Below, piece after piece: positions 28,971 through 38,547 of a DNA stretch of 45,797 bases. The stretch is from assembly GCF_000338875.1 (NCBI RefSeq), contig NZ_AOMO01000037.1, positions 1-45,797 on the forward strand, read 5' to 3'. Positions within the stretch are counted from its first letter, which is position 1. Each line of letters opens with the position of its first letter. The notes under the pieces were generated by a model, which saw nothing but the letters and a program-made list of their open reading frames with translations, did no database searches and was not told the DNA's origin. A program made the translations under genes and the position numbers. Origin of the DNA: Vibrio mimicus CAIM 602. Lineage in GTDB: Bacteria > Pseudomonadota > Gammaproteobacteria > Enterobacterales > Vibrionaceae.

Positions 28971-30314
28971 CCTATGCTGCAAGAAGGTGCTAGCGCGCCA
29001 TTGGGTAGCTAAAGCAATGCCAAGTGTCACGCCACGCAGCGCCATAAAGCTGAGCATGGCAAGCCAAAGTGCATGATTGCCGTAGCTTGCACTGAGCCAA
29101 TAAGCCACAAAGAAAGCCACCGCGGAGATTGCCATACTGTTTCGCATCTCCTTGCCTTTGGTCGCGCCGATAAACACACCATCCAATAAAAAACACCACA
29201 CCGCCACCAAAGGCATCGCTACCAGCCAAGGTAGATAGATTTCTGCCGTTGTTTGGACGCTCGGAATGTTAGTGATCATTTGGATTAGATCCGATCCAAA
29301 GCCTAAGAAGATCAGGCTGAGGAGCAAACAGATCATGGTAGCCCAAAAGGTACTGCCAATCATGGAACTACGCAGTTGGCGATCATCCTTTGCGCCAATC
29401 GCTTTGCCAACCATGGCTTCCATCGCATAAGCGAATCCATCCATGCCGTAGGAAATCATCATCAAAAAGCTCATCAATACTGCATTCGCTGCTACGGTTT
29501 CGTCACCTAGTGCTGCACCTTGAAAGGTCATAAAGCTAAACACGGCTTGCAGACAGAGTGAGCGCAGGAAGATGTCGCGGTTGAGCGCCACTAAACGGGA
29601 GAGTTCTTTCGTTAGAGACGAGATGAAAGAGAAGGGGGCTGGAAGCTGCTGCTGTCGCCAGTAACGAACCACACAAACCAGTCCAAATAGCAGACCTGCA
29701 TAATCCGCGATAACAGAAGCGATGGCGGCACCCTCGACTTTTAGTCCTAGTCCGAGTACGAACAGTAGATCGAGCACAATATTGGTGAGGTTGGTGATGA
29801 TCACCATCCACATCGGTGCTCGGGCATTTTGGGTACCGAGTAACCAGCCAAGCAGTACAAAGTTAAGCAAGGCGGCTGGGGCACTCCAAGCACGAATGTA
29901 GAAATAGGCTTCAGCGTAGGTTTTGACTTCGCTGCTGGCATCGCTGAAGTGAAAAATCAGTCCGGCAACAGGGCGGTGAAACAGCAAAAACAGCGCGGCT
30001 AAACCAAGAGCAATGACGCTGCCTTGCAGTAAAACTCGACCAAGCTGCTGTGGATTTTGCGCGCCATGCGCTTGGGCGGTTAAGCCTGTTGTCGACATAC
30101 GTAAAAAGCCGAGTAGCCAGAAAGTCACACTGATCATAGTGCTACCCAGTGCCACGCCGCCTAAATACCAAGCGTGTTCGAGATGACCGATAACCGCAGC
30201 ATCGACCAAGCCAAGCAGCGGAACGGTAACGTTAGACAGCACCATAGGCAACGCGAGCGCCAGCACTTGGCGATGCACGCTCTGCTGTTTCAGAGTCTGG
30301 ATAATCAGTGACAC
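28968..30314 (-). CDS. dinF: MATE-family efflux protein DinF
   Basis: A 448-residue, twelve-helix MATE transporter exchanging Na+ or H+ for organic cations. N-terminal ALPMVLSNVTVPLLGLVDAAV and LGGVALGSTMISVTFWLLGFLRM are typical of the DinF subgroup, as is GAALGDETVAANAVLMSF. The start is GTG with GAGG upstream. E. coli has lexA-dinF in one SOS operon; here dinF is also downstream of lexA on the same strand, with a methyltransferase gene between. SOS induction from the lexA promoter is therefore plausible, although the 79-base gap upstream of dinF may hold its own promoter. Confidence 0.9.
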   Translation of the reverse strand: MSLIIQTLKQQSVHRQVLALALPMVLSNVTVPLLGLVDAAVIGHLEHAWYLGGVALGSTMISVTFWLLGFLRMSTTGLTAQAHGAQNPQQLGRVLLQGSVIALGLAALFLLFHRPVAGLIFHFSDASSEVKTYAEAYFYIRAWSAPAALLNFVLLGWLLGTQNARAPMWMVIITNLTNIVLDLLFVLGLGLKVEGAAIASVIADYAGLLFGLVCVVRYWRQQQLPAPFSFISSLTKELSRLVALNRDIFLRSLCLQAVFSFMTFQGAALGDETVAANAVLMSFLMMISYGMDGFAYAMEAMVGKAIGAKDDRQLRSSMIGSTFWATMICLLLSLIFLGFGSDLIQMITNIPSVQTTAEIYLPWLVAMPLVAVWCFLLDGVFIGATKGKEMRNSMAISAVAFFVAYWLSASYGNHALWLAMLSFMALRGVTLGIALATQWRASTFLQHR

Positions 30315-30393
30315 ACAAAAAACCTCAACGATGACTTGTGGTTAGTGTAACTGAGTGGGGATGGTTGGGCTATGGCATGACCGAAATGGCGAG

Positions 30394-31206
30394 TTACCAA
30401 TCTACGTTGACGAGAACTGGTGTTAAGCGAGTCTTGTAGATGCCGGAACGTGCAATGGCGCGTTGCCAGAATTTCCAGCGGTCACAGTGGCGATCGAGTG
30501 GGGAAAAGGTACGTACCGATTTCGCCCACGGCAGACAATTCATAATGGCATCACCAACACAGGTAAAACCATGCGCATAGGCTTCGCAGCCGAGTTTTTG
30601 GCCTAAATAACTGGAGGTTTTATCTCCCGCGACCACGAGACAAGCACGGGCTTTGGCAAAATGTAGCCCGATAGAGCGCACAAAGCGCGCCACTTGTTGT
30701 GCATCACAATCGAGTAAAGCGTGTTCGCACACTAATAGAACGGGAGCAAATTCAGGAATTGGCAGTTCCGCGAGTCCTTGTGGTTGCATCACATCACCAC
30801 ATACGAGTTGATAGCGCTCACTACGGTGAAACAGCTTTTCACGCCATAACAGGTTTTCAGTGATATCCCATTCAATCCAGTGGCAGCGGCCGTTATCCAC
30901 CCGATAAAAGCGAGTGTCGAGACCTGCGCCGACATTAATAATCCAGCCATCAGGATGATTATCGAGAAAGTGGCGAACTTGTTGGTCACAAAGCTGAGTT
31001 AGCGTGACATGCAGTAACTGCTTTTGTGCGATATCCCCAGTTAAGCACTCTTGCGCTAACGCGCAACGCCTACAGGCATTGGCTGCAATCGGATCATAGA
31101 CCAAGCCATTATCAACCAAGCTTTCTCGGCTGCGTAACCAAAGTGGCTGCACTAAATTGGTGGGGACGTGGTATTGGTCTGAAGTAGGTGAATCTGAGTG
31201 ACGCAT
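30394..31206 (-). CDS. PPM1/leucine carboxymethyltransferase-like SAM methyltransferase
   Basis: A 270-residue class I methyltransferase of the LCM/PPM1 (also TcmP-like) family. The SAM motif is WIINVGAGLDTRFYRVDNG, followed by HWIEWDITENLLWREKLF and an acidic motif ahead of VLLVCEHALLDCD. The N-terminal part holds Cys residues (CRRCALAQEC) that might bind metal. The substrate is unknown; bacterial members act on small carboxylates and polyketides. ATG 31206 has AGGAAG seven bases upstream and is preferred to an ATG two codons earlier. It starts 84 bases after lexA stops on the same strand, so it probably shares the lexA transcript. Confidence 0.85.
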   Translation of the reverse strand: MRHSDSPTSDQYHVPTNLVQPLWLRSRESLVDNGLVYDPIAANACRRCALAQECLTGDIAQKQLLHVTLTQLCDQQVRHFLDNHPDGWIINVGAGLDTRFYRVDNGRCHWIEWDITENLLWREKLFHRSERYQLVCGDVMQPQGLAELPIPEFAPVLLVCEHALLDCDAQQVARFVRSIGLHFAKARACLVVAGDKTSSYLGQKLGCEAYAHGFTCVGDAIMNCLPWAKSVRTFSPLDRHCDRWKFWQRAIARSGIYKTRLTPVLVNVDW

Positions 31207-31290
31207 GCTCATCTTCCTATACTGGGATAGGAAGATGATAATGAATCTCAAATAAGAAGGCAAGTTGTTGAGAATTTATCTCAACAATGT

Positions 31291-31920
31291 TTACATCCAG
31301 TTGCTGTTGCGAATTACGCCAACCGCAATGCCTTCAATCGTGAGGGATTGAGCGGCTAAATCGACTTCGATTGGTGCAAACTCTTCATTTTCCGCATGCA
31401 GAAAAACTTTGGAGCCTTTGCGCTCAAGACGTTTCACTGTGACGTCATCTTCAACGCGCGCCACAACCACTTGGCCATTACGTACATCTTGTGTTTTGTG
31501 AACGGCTAGGAGATCGCCATCGAGGATACCGATGTTCTTCATACTCTCGCCATGCACACGCAGCAGAAAATCGGCTTGCGGGCGGAACATGCTTGGATCG
31601 ACTTGGTAATGCGCTTCCACATGTTCTTGAGCGAGAATGGGTTCACCAGCGGCAACGCGGCCAATCAAAGGTAAGCCAGTTTCGGCCTCTTCTTCGTTCG
31701 CTGCATTGTCGATGAGGATTCGGATCCCGCGTGAGGCACCTGGAACCATCTCAATGACTTGTTTACGAGCAAGCGCTTTGAGGTGTTCTTCAGCCGCATT
31801 GGCCGAACGAAAACCCAGCTCTTTGGCAATTTCGGCGCGGGTTGGGGGCATTCCGGTTTCATCGATCTTACTTTTGATCAGATCAAACACTTCTTGTTGG
31901 CGTGGAGTTAACGGCTTCAT
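31291..31920 (-). CDS. lexA: SOS repressor LexA
   Basis: LexA represses DNA-damage genes and cleaves itself when RecA is activated. The 209-residue protein has the winged helix domain (residues 1-70: [33 protein letters not shown]), the cleavage site Ala91-Gly92 (IGRVAAGEP), and the Ser126/Lys163 dyad ([15 protein letters not shown]). Length exceeds E. coli LexA (202) by a short acidic linker insertion. Two LexA boxes precede it, so it is autoregulated. The ribosome site AGGTGAC overlaps the proximal box. Confidence 0.98.
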   Translation of the reverse strand: MKPLTPRQQEVFDLIKSKIDETGMPPTRAEIAKELGFRSANAAEEHLKALARKQVIEMVPGASRGIRILIDNAANEEEAETGLPLIGRVAAGEPILAQEHVEAHYQVDPSMFRPQADFLLRVHGESMKNIGILDGDLLAVHKTQDVRNGQVVVARVEDDVTVKRLERKGSKVFLHAENEEFAPIEVDLAAQSLTIEGIAVGVIRNSNWM

Positions 31921-31927
31921 GAGTCAC

Positions 31928-31943
31928 CTGTCTTTTTATACAG
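31928..31943 (-). promoter_or_regulatory. LexA box proximal to lexA
   Basis: CTGTCTTTTTATACAG fits the SOS core CTG-N10-CAG with an AT-rich centre. It lies 8-23 bases before the lexA start, overlapping the ribosome site. Confidence 0.88.
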
Positions 31944-31947
31944 TTGA

Positions 31948-31963
31948 CTGTGAGTATATCCAG
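31948..31963 (-). promoter_or_regulatory. LexA box distal to lexA
   Basis: CTGTGAGTATATCCAG fits CTG-N10-CAG. Its centre is 20 bases from the proximal box, the same tandem, same-face layout as at E. coli lexA, which allows cooperative repression. It covers the -10 element called for lexA. Confidence 0.88.
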
Positions 31964-31980
31964 TGCAAAGAGAATTGCAA
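31953..31980 (-). promoter_or_regulatory. lexA promoter
   Basis: On the minus strand TTGCAA (31975-31980) and TATACT (31953-31958) are 16 bases apart. The -10 element lies inside the distal LexA box, so repressor binding blocks polymerase directly. Confidence 0.65.
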
Positions 31981-32241
31981 AGCCAATTGCTTGTTTTTTG
32001 TGTGATTGTGAGATTAGCCACTTACCTGAGTGCTTACTGGAAGCTTGTCGCGTAAAGCTCTGCTGTTCTATTCAGCTCAGAAATGCTGCGGATGTAAGCA
32101 ATAAAATTAAAAGGTTTGACCAGTTTCTGGTATTCTTGGCGCGCAAAAAAAACAATACCGCACGATGGTGCACTCTCACGCTGGCCGTTAGAGAGGAAGT
32201 ACAGTCGGGCTTATTTAAAGAATCTTGAGGCTTTGAACTCT

Positions 32242-34668
32242 ATGTCTTCAGGACACCTATTATCCCGTTCACTATTGAAATTGCCGATGTCGGTGCTGGT
32301 GAAAGGGACGGCGATTCCGTCTAATCCGATCAAAGATCTGGATATCGATACTCAAAAACCGGTTATTTACGCCTTACCATTTCGCTCAAACGTCGATCTG
32401 CTGACGTTGCAAACTCACGCTAAAGAAGCTGGGCTACCAGATCCGCTGGAGCCTCTGGTCGTCAATGGCAAATCTTTTCAGCGTTATGTGTTTATTGCAT
32501 CACGCCCGACGCTGCTCAATAGTGATCAGCATGTGCCGAATGAATCTATCGCGCTGTTTTCTGAGCTGCTGACCGAGCATAAGCTCGACAGTGAGCTGGA
32601 TGTACAAGTGATCCCTGCGACGGTGCTGTGGGGACGCAAGCCGGGCAAAGAAGGGCAAGAGAGACCCTATTTGCAAGCCTTGAATGGTCCGGAAAAGGCG
32701 ATTGCTGTACTGGCTTCTGGCCGTGACTGTTTGGTGCGTTTTAGCCCTGTCGTTTCGATGCGTTACATGGCGGATACTCACGGCACCGATGCGTCGATTG
32801 CACATAAGTTGGCTCGTGTAGCACGCATTCACTTCTCACGGCAAAAACTGGCGGCGTCAGGCCCTAATTTGCCGCAGCGTGCGCAACTGTTTGCTCGTTT
32901 GATGAATTCACCAGCGATTGAAAAAGCCATCGCGGACGAAGCGAAATCTAAGCAGATCCCGCTCGAAAAAGCGCGCAAAGAAGCACACGACATTTTGGAT
33001 GAGATCGCGGCGGATTTTTCCTATTCGCTAGTGAAAAAAGGTGATCGCATCTTAGGTTGGCTGTGGAACCGCATCTACCAAGGTTTGAACATCAATAACG
33101 CGGCGACTGTGCGCCGTTTAGCTCAAGATGGTCATGAGATTGTCTACGTGCCTTGTCACCGTAGTCATATGGATTACTTGCTGCTTTCTTATGTGCTGTA
33201 CCATGAAGGTATGGTGCCTCCGCACATTGCCGCGGGGATTAACTTGAACTTTTTCCCGGCGGGGCCGATTTTCCGTCGCGGTGGTGCGTTTTTCATTCGT
33301 CGTAGCTTTAAAGGTGCGCCACTCTATTCAACGATTTTCCGTGAATACCTCGCTGAGTTGTTTGCGAAAGGTTATTCAGTGGAATACTTCAGTGAAGGTG
33401 GCCGTTCGCGTACTGGTCGCTTGTTGCCAGCGAAAACAGGCATGTTGGCGATGACCATTCAAGCTATGTTGCGTGGCCTGAATCGTCCAGTGACTTTAGT
33501 ACCTGTCTACATCGGTTATGAACATGTGATGGAAGTGGGTACTTACGCCAAAGAGCTACGAGGTAAACGTAAAGAGAAAGAGAACGCCGGTTTAGTACTG
33601 CGTACTTTGCGTAAGCTGCGCAATTTTGGCCAAGGTTACGTGAACTTCGGTGAGCCGATCCCACTCAACCAGTTCTTGAATGAAACCGTTCCACAATGGA
33701 CGCAAGATATTGACCCGATGGGCGCAAGCAAACCGCAATGGATGACGCCGACGGTGAATAAGCTCGCCACGCGCATGATGACTCACATCAACGATGCCGC
33801 GGCAGTGAATGCGATGACCTTGTGTGCAACAGCGTTGCTGGCTTCTCGTCAGCGTGCCTTGGCGCGTGACAACCTGATTAAGCAGGTGGACTGCTACTTA
33901 TCGCTGCTGCGCAATGTACCGTATTCTGCGACTTCAACGCTGCCAAGTGATAGCGCAGAAAAGCTGGTTGAACATGCGGAGTCGCTGGATAAGTTTGTGG
34001 TGGAAACCGATACCATGGGCGACATTATTTCGCTGGATCGCAACCAATCGATCCTGATGACTTACTATCGCAACAACATTATCCACTTGTTGGCGCTGCC
34101 ATCACTGATCGCTCAGTTACTGATCCGTCAGCAGAGCGTATCGTTGGAAAAAATCCAAGCGACCGTCGCACAAATTTATCCTTTCCTGAAACAAGAGCTG
34201 TTTTTGCGTTTTGAGGAAGACGAGCTAAACGATCTGGTACTGCGCTATGTGGCGGAACTGGCTCGCCAAGGTTTGGTGAGTGTGGAAGGTAAAACCGTCA
34301 CGCTGAATCAAGCGCAAACTCAAGTGCTCATGCTGCTTGGACGAATTATTTCTGAAACCCTGCAACGTTATGCGATTGCTTTGAACCTTCTGGTGAGCTG
34401 CCCACATTTGGGTAAAGCTGAACTGGAAGAGAAGAGTCAGGAAGTCGCACAGCGTCTTGGCCGTTTGCACGGCATTAATGCGCCTGAGTTTTTTGATAAA
34501 GGGGTGTTTGCTTCGTTATTCGTGACGCTGCAAGAGCAGGGATATTTGGATGAGCAAGGCCGCTGCGTGTTAGAAACTGCGAAGCCACTCTCTCGTCAGC
34601 TTTATGCGCTGATCTACCCAGAAGTGCGAATGACGATTCAAGAGAGTTTGTGTCAGGTTGACGCTTAA
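32242..34668 (+). CDS. plsB: Glycerol-3-phosphate acyltransferase PlsB
   Basis: PlsB makes lysophosphatidate at the inner membrane, the first step of phospholipid synthesis. At 808 residues it has the length of E. coli PlsB (807). The acyltransferase blocks are intact: HX4D at His306-Asp311 (HRSHMDYLL), [27 protein letters not shown] and [14 protein letters not shown] 32242 follows GAGG by 11 bases; the reading frame stays open upstream to 32116, but that part lacks family similarity. It is divergent from lexA across a ~320-base region where I see, besides the lexA control sites, nothing identifiable. Confidence 0.97.
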   Translation: MSSGHLLSRSLLKLPMSVLVKGTAIPSNPIKDLDIDTQKPVIYALPFRSNVDLLTLQTHAKEAGLPDPLEPLVVNGKSFQRYVFIASRPTLLNSDQHVPNESIALFSELLTEHKLDSELDVQVIPATVLWGRKPGKEGQERPYLQALNGPEKAIAVLASGRDCLVRFSPVVSMRYMADTHGTDASIAHKLARVARIHFSRQKLAASGPNLPQRAQLFARLMNSPAIEKAIADEAKSKQIPLEKARKEAHDILDEIAADFSYSLVKKGDRILGWLWNRIYQGLNINNAATVRRLAQDGHEIVYVPCHRSHMDYLLLSYVLYHEGMVPPHIAAGINLNFFPAGPIFRRGGAFFIRRSFKGAPLYSTIFREYLAELFAKGYSVEYFSEGGRSRTGRLLPAKTGMLAMTIQAMLRGLNRPVTLVPVYIGYEHVMEVGTYAKELRGKRKEKENAGLVLRTLRKLRNFGQGYVNFGEPIPLNQFLNETVPQWTQDIDPMGASKPQWMTPTVNKLATRMMTHINDAAAVNAMTLCATALLASRQRALARDNLIKQVDCYLSLLRNVPYSATSTLPSDSAEKLVEHAESLDKFVVETDTMGDIISLDRNQSILMTYYRNNIIHLLALPSLIAQLLIRQQSVSLEKIQATVAQIYPFLKQELFLRFEEDELNDLVLRYVAELARQGLVSVEGKTVTLNQAQTQVLMLLGRIISETLQRYAIALNLLVSCPHLGKAELEEKSQEVAQRLGRLHGINAPEFFDKGVFASLFVTLQEQGYLDEQGRCVLETAKPLSRQLYALIYPEVRMTIQESLCQVDA

Positions 34669-34710
34669 ACTAAGCGTAGCGAGAGCTCTCCAGTAAATAG
34701 AACTAAATGA

Positions 34711-34740
34711 AAAAGGCATCCGATGGATGCCTTTTCTTTT
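34711..34740. terminator. Bidirectional intrinsic terminator between plsB and ubiA
   Basis: AAAAGGCATCC pairs over 11 bp with GGATGCCTTTT around a GAT loop, followed by CTTTTT. It serves plsB and, through its A-rich arm, the convergent ubiA. Confidence 0.92.
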
Positions 34741-34758
34741 TGCCTTTATTTTGAATGG

Positions 34759-35613
34759 TTACCAGACACTGAAGAGTATGCCGGCAGTGATCGCCATGCC
34801 GACATAGTTGTTATTCAGAAACGCCTGAAAACAAGGCATGCGCTCACGATAACGGATCAGATGTTGCTGATAGGCAAACAGTCCGGCTGCGACTAACAGA
34901 CTCCAGTAGTAGCTTGCGCTAAGTTCTAAACCTTGACCTAAAGCGACCAGTAACCCTAAGGTGGCCAACTGTAGCAGGCCGATGATGCGCTTATCCCAAC
35001 GACCAAATAAGATCGCGGTGGATTTAATGCCAATCTTTACATCATCATCTCGGTCAACCATCGCGTATTGCGTATCGTAAGCAACCGTCCACAGGGCATT
35101 AATCAGAAAGAGTACCCAAACTTGTGGTGGTAGTGTATCCGCTTGAGCTGACCAAGCCATGGGAATTGACCAACTGAACGCCAAGCCCAGCACCAATTGA
35201 GGCAGGTGGGTAAAGCGCTTCATAAACGGGTAGATAAAGGCTAATAAAATACCGACAAAAGAAAGCTGGATAGTGAGGGTATTCATAGTTAACACGAGCA
35301 AGAAAGCCGTGACTGCAAGGACGACAAACAGCAATAACGCTTCTTTTGCCGAAACTAACCCAGCAGGCAGTGGGCGTTGGCTGGTGCGTTTCACATGGCC
35401 ATCGACATGGCGATCAGCGAAATCGTTGATGACACAACCGGCGGAGCGCATCAAAAATACGCCTAGCACAAACACAACTAATACGCGGACATCCGGTAAG
35501 CCTTGAGCGGCTAAAAGCAGTGCCCACAGAGTAGGCCAAAGCAATAGTAGGGAGCCAATAGGGCGATCCATACGCATCAGTTGCCAGTAAGCACGCGCTT
35601 TTACAGCGGTCAT
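34759..35613 (-). CDS. ubiA: 4-hydroxybenzoate polyprenyltransferase UbiA
   Basis: UbiA attaches the polyprenyl tail to 4-hydroxybenzoate in the inner membrane. The 284-residue protein has eight or nine predicted helices and both Asp-rich motifs: [20 protein letters not shown] and [17 protein letters not shown]. It begins directly at the base after the ubiC stop, so the two are cotranscribed and probably translationally coupled; UbiC makes its substrate. Confidence 0.97.
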   Translation of the reverse strand: MTAVKARAYWQLMRMDRPIGSLLLLWPTLWALLLAAQGLPDVRVLVVFVLGVFLMRSAGCVINDFADRHVDGHVKRTSQRPLPAGLVSAKEALLLFVVLAVTAFLLVLTMNTLTIQLSFVGILLAFIYPFMKRFTHLPQLVLGLAFSWSIPMAWSAQADTLPPQVWVLFLINALWTVAYDTQYAMVDRDDDVKIGIKSTAILFGRWDKRIIGLLQLATLGLLVALGQGLELSASYYWSLLVAAGLFAYQQHLIRYRERMPCFQAFLNNNYVGMAITAGILFSVW

Positions 35614-36153
35614 TTACACTCTCTCCTTAGAGTAAATCGGGGATGTAGCGAGAAACAGTTCAGTGACCAGCATAGGTTTATGATTCATCCATAAACGAGA
35701 ACGACGAGCTAATAGTCGTCCCAATTCTGTCTCTACCCAACCCACTTGCAGTGCATCTCGCTTAACATTATCCGCACTAAATACGGTTAGTCCTAGTGGA
35801 ATTTGCCCTTGTTGCGTCAAATCGTACTGTTGCTGGAGCATGGATGAGCGAGGAATTAAGGTGTGGCCGAATACCCAAGGTTGTTGGTCGCCGTGGATAA
35901 TGACCTGGCGCAGAAGATATTCTTCTGGATGAAGTAGCTGCAATTCATCATAGCTCAGTGAGTCGGCAGGCATCATTTGGTTGCTCAGGAGGTCAACAGT
36001 AAGTTGGTCACAGTGGGTTGCCATTAAACGCGACAGCGAGCCTTGCTCAAGCAGCCAGCGCTGGGCTAAAGGGTCAGGAAACTCAATATCATCAGGGTGT
36101 TGCCAGACAACCTGATTGAGAGCAGCTAAATAGAGCGAAGTTAATTGATTCAT
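35614..36153 (-). CDS. ubiC: Chorismate pyruvate-lyase UbiC
   Basis: UbiC converts chorismate to 4-hydroxybenzoate and pyruvate, the committed step of ubiquinone ring formation. The 179-residue protein shows LLEQGSLSRLM, REVIIHGD-like LLRQVIIHGDQQPWVFGHTLIP, LTQQGQIPLGLTVF and the C-terminal RRSRLWMNHKPMLVTELFL. ATG 36153 is preferred to an in-frame TTG at 36165; neither has a clear ribosome site. It is the first gene of ubiC-ubiA, divergent from the FliL-like gene. Confidence 0.94.
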   Translation of the reverse strand: MNQLTSLYLAALNQVVWQHPDDIEFPDPLAQRWLLEQGSLSRLMATHCDQLTVDLLSNQMMPADSLSYDELQLLHPEEYLLRQVIIHGDQQPWVFGHTLIPRSSMLQQQYDLTQQGQIPLGLTVFSADNVKRDALQVGWVETELGRLLARRSRLWMNHKPMLVTELFLATSPIYSKERV

Positions 36154-36194
36154 ACTAATATTCAATTTGACGCTTTACCCGATTATCCTTCTTA

Positions 36195-36221
36195 CCTGCA
36201 ACTCCAAGTAGTTTGGGTATA
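36195..36221. repeat. Possible dispersed intergenic repeat fragment
   Basis: On the minus strand the 27 bases begin TATACCCAAACTACTTGGAG and end GTTGCAGG. This resembles a short element I recall as frequent between genes of vibrios and enterics (TATACCCAA...TTGCAGG). Only one copy is in this window, so repetition cannot be shown here. It lies in the ubiC/FliL-like divergent region (36154-36356). Confidence 0.45.
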
Positions 36222-36356
36222 CAATAAAGCTCAGATTTTGATTCCAAACCAAAAAGTTCGAACGCGGAAAGCATTTTATTTACCAAATGGATGCTCTATT
36301 GTAACAAGACTCCAGCGATTCGAGTATTGAGAACAGAATAAAGTGCAGATAGAAAT

Positions 36357-36767
36357 ATGCTAAAACGTTATGTCGTCCAAATAATGCTCGCTTTGAGCTT
36401 GATGCTGTCTTTTGCCAGCCACGCTGAAGATCCACCAGCAGTGCCTCAACTGGCTTATTTCACTTTAGAGCCTGACCTGACTACCAATTTTTTTACCAAA
36501 GGTAACAAACTGGGTTATATCCAAGTTCGCATCGATATTATGGTGGCCAATGCGGCGGATCTACCAGTCATTGAGAAGCATCAGCCACTGATTCGAGATG
36601 CCGTAGTTGAATTACTGGGTAAGCAAACGGAAGACACCATCAAGTCGTTAGCTGGACGTGAAGATCTGCGTAAGTCGCTAGTGAGCCGTCTTAACAATAT
36701 TTTATTGCCAGAGATTGGCCGTACCGTGATTGCTGATTTGTTGTTCACCAAATATATTTATCAGTAA
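36357..36767 (+). CDS. FliL-like secreted or lipid-side protein
   Basis: A 136-residue protein with an N-terminal signal peptide (LKRYVVQIMLALSLMLSFASHAED; probable cleavage after SHA) and a body resembling the FliL periplasmic domain (YFTLEPDLTTNF, GYIQVRIDIMV, IRDAVVELLGKQTEDTIKSL, LRKSLVSRLNNIL). Canonical FliL keeps an uncleaved N-terminal membrane anchor and sits in a flagellar operon; here it is a lone gene among ubiquinone and glp genes. Its role may be unrelated to flagella. There is no strong ribosome site before the ATG. Confidence 0.83.
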   Translation: MLKRYVVQIMLALSLMLSFASHAEDPPAVPQLAYFTLEPDLTTNFFTKGNKLGYIQVRIDIMVANAADLPVIEKHQPLIRDAVVELLGKQTEDTIKSLAGREDLRKSLVSRLNNILLPEIGRTVIADLLFTKYIYQ

Positions 36768-36799
36768 TTTGGGATTCATTAATCAATGGATTTATAACG

Positions 36800-36826
36800 A
36801 AAAAAGCGGCGAAGGCCGCTTTTTTA
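36800..36826. terminator. Bidirectional intrinsic terminator
   Basis: AAAAAAGCGGC pairs with GCCGCTTTTTT around GAAG. It separates the FliL-like gene from the convergent glpE-glpG pair and has T-runs on both strands. Confidence 0.93.
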
Positions 36827-36847
36827 CTCTCTAGACAACCGCAAGAA

Positions 36848-37684
36848 TCATTGCGCATCTTGATTGCGTTTGGTATCCATCCACGCCAAAACCACACCAC
36901 TGATTAAACCGGCTAAATGCGCGGTGTTGGCAATGGCCATAAAAGGTTGCACGAAGCCGAGTACCAGCCAAATCAGCATAAAACCCATTAATGATCTTGG
37001 AATTGATAAGCCAAGCTGTGGTGCACGTTGGCCAAGAACCCACAAATATCCCGCCAAAGCATAAACCACACCAGAAAGGCCACCAAAATTAGCGCCTTCA
37101 ACCCAGTACTGACCTGCACCAGAAATAATGGCTGAAACAATAAATAGCTTAATGAGCTTTAAGCTTCCAAGGCGCTGCTCAAGATCGCCACCAAATTGCC
37201 ACCACCAGAGTAAGTTAAAGGCAATGTGCATAACCGAAAAATGGAGCAAAGCGTGGCTTACCCAGCGCCAAATTTGCCATTGTTGACTTGCTTGGGCCGG
37301 AAAGTGCAGAGCATTAAATATCGCATCACCTGCGCCAAATGTTTGTAGAGCAAAGATGGCGATACAAAGTGCCATAATAAACAGAGTAAACGCACCTGCT
37401 TTGGCTTTTATTAGGCTGAGTAAGTTGGGGGAGGAGTAATGAAATTGGGGGCGTTTCTGATCGGCGACGTCCCACGAAGCGGCTTGATACTTCCGATCAT
37501 AAGGGTTTTGTAAAAACGCCTGTAGCTCAGCTTGTGCGACATCGACATGTTGATCATGAAGCACCCATAGAGAGAACTGACCACTGGCATCCGGCATCAT
37601 CTGAATATCGATCTGATGGGCAGCCATGTAATCAATAAAGGCTTGTGCCGTTCGCGGATTGTTCAAGGTGGTCAGTAATTGCAT
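36848..37684 (-). CDS. glpG: Rhomboid intramembrane serine protease GlpG
   Basis: GlpG cleaves transmembrane substrates within the membrane. The 278-residue protein has the cytosolic N-terminal domain (~1-85), six helices and the catalytic dyad Ser204 (GGLSGVVYA) and His256 (NTAHLAGLISG), with the HxxxN of helix 2 (HIAFNLLWW). ATG 37684 is preferred to TTG 37687. It lies six bases after glpE, so the two form an operon; unlike in E. coli no glpR or glpD adjoins it. Confidence 0.96.
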   Translation of the reverse strand: MQLLTTLNNPRTAQAFIDYMAAHQIDIQMMPDASGQFSLWVLHDQHVDVAQAELQAFLQNPYDRKYQAASWDVADQKRPQFHYSSPNLLSLIKAKAGAFTLFIMALCIAIFALQTFGAGDAIFNALHFPAQASQQWQIWRWVSHALLHFSVMHIAFNLLWWWQFGGDLEQRLGSLKLIKLFIVSAIISGAGQYWVEGANFGGLSGVVYALAGYLWVLGQRAPQLGLSIPRSLMGFMLIWLVLGFVQPFMAIANTAHLAGLISGVVLAWMDTKRNQDAQ

Positions 37685-37690
37685 CAATAA

Positions 37691-38011
37691 TTAACTCGCT
37701 TCGATGGGAAGATTGGCGCGTTGCCAGGCGTCAAAGCCGCCATCCACACTATACACCTCTTCAAATCCTCGGTTAACCAGATATTGGGCTGCACCTTGGC
37801 TGCTGATCCCGTGGTAACAAATCACTAAAACTGGATGATCAAACTCGATTTGCTCCATGAGTTGAGTAATGGACTGATTGGTGAGGTGGAAGGCCGATTT
37901 AGCATGAGCGACTTGGAAAGATTGTGGGTCACGTATATCGACTAAACGAGCTTGCTTTTGCTCAATCATGGCTTGTGCGGTGGTGACATCGATATGTAAA
38001 AATTGGTCCAT
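37691..38011 (-). CDS. glpE: Thiosulfate sulfurtransferase GlpE
   Basis: A 106-residue single-domain rhodanese. The active-site cysteine sits in the loop [16 protein letters not shown], and [22 protein letters not shown] and VDGGFDAWQ are typical. The ATG at 38011 gives the N-terminus MDQFLHIDV, matching E. coli GlpE; an in-frame ATG at 38032 and a longer frame to 38230 have no family match. It precedes glpG by six bases. Confidence 0.95.
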   Translation of the reverse strand: MDQFLHIDVTTAQAMIEQKQARLVDIRDPQSFQVAHAKSAFHLTNQSITQLMEQIEFDHPVLVICYHGISSQGAAQYLVNRGFEEVYSVDGGFDAWQRANLPIEAS

Positions 38012-38091
38012 AGGTTTGCTCTCATTTGGCATGCTGGTTAGCGCTAAGTGTAACCTATTCAAGCTTGCACAAGTACTGGGCAACAGTAAGG

Positions 38092-38308
38092 TTATCCACT
38101 TATGATTAAAATGACAGCACCTGTGGGTAATCCTGTGAATTGCGTTGATAAAGTGGTTTGAAGAATTTCGATCCACAACATGTAGCGATGATCCTGATTT
38201 TGTTGTGGGTAATTTTAAAAGTATCCCCAATCATCATGTACCGAGAAAGCCTTGAAATAGACGCTTTGATGACAGTCCATGAAGAAATTTATCACAGAGT
38301 TATCCACA
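38092..38308. other. Group of DnaA-box-like sites upstream of glpE
   Basis: Within the gene-free stretch 38012-38547 are TTATCCACT (38092-38100), two reverse-strand TTACCCACA (38122-38130 and 38204-38212) and a perfect consensus TTATCCACA (38300-38308), with several GATC Dam sites among them. The rest of the stretch holds a weak A/T hairpin (AACAAAAT 38425 with ATTTTGTT 38451) and no reading frame I can support. Confidence 0.6.
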
Positions 38309-38547
38309 AGTGAGTTGCGCAAAGAGATCCATTTTTCGATCCTGATAGAGATCGAACTCCTAAGAGATTGCTAATAGGCGAGGGAGTTATTGCGAAGGAA
38401 AGATAAATCGCGAGTTACCGAGATAACAAAATAGCCTGCATTCACAAGCCATTTTGTTGTCTATTGGTGTGGGTATGGGATTTATTGTGGCTGAGGGGTA
38501 ACGCTGATTGAAGCTGAGCGAGAGTCACTTTACCTTACGGCGTATGA

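Noticed and set aside
32116..32241. Longer PlsB start
   Set aside because: The added 42 residues lack family similarity, and ATG 32242 gives the E. coli length and catalytic numbering.
38012..38230. N-terminal extension of GlpE
   Set aside because: Family length and the MDQF N-terminus fix the start at 38011; the extension has no similarity to rhodaneses.
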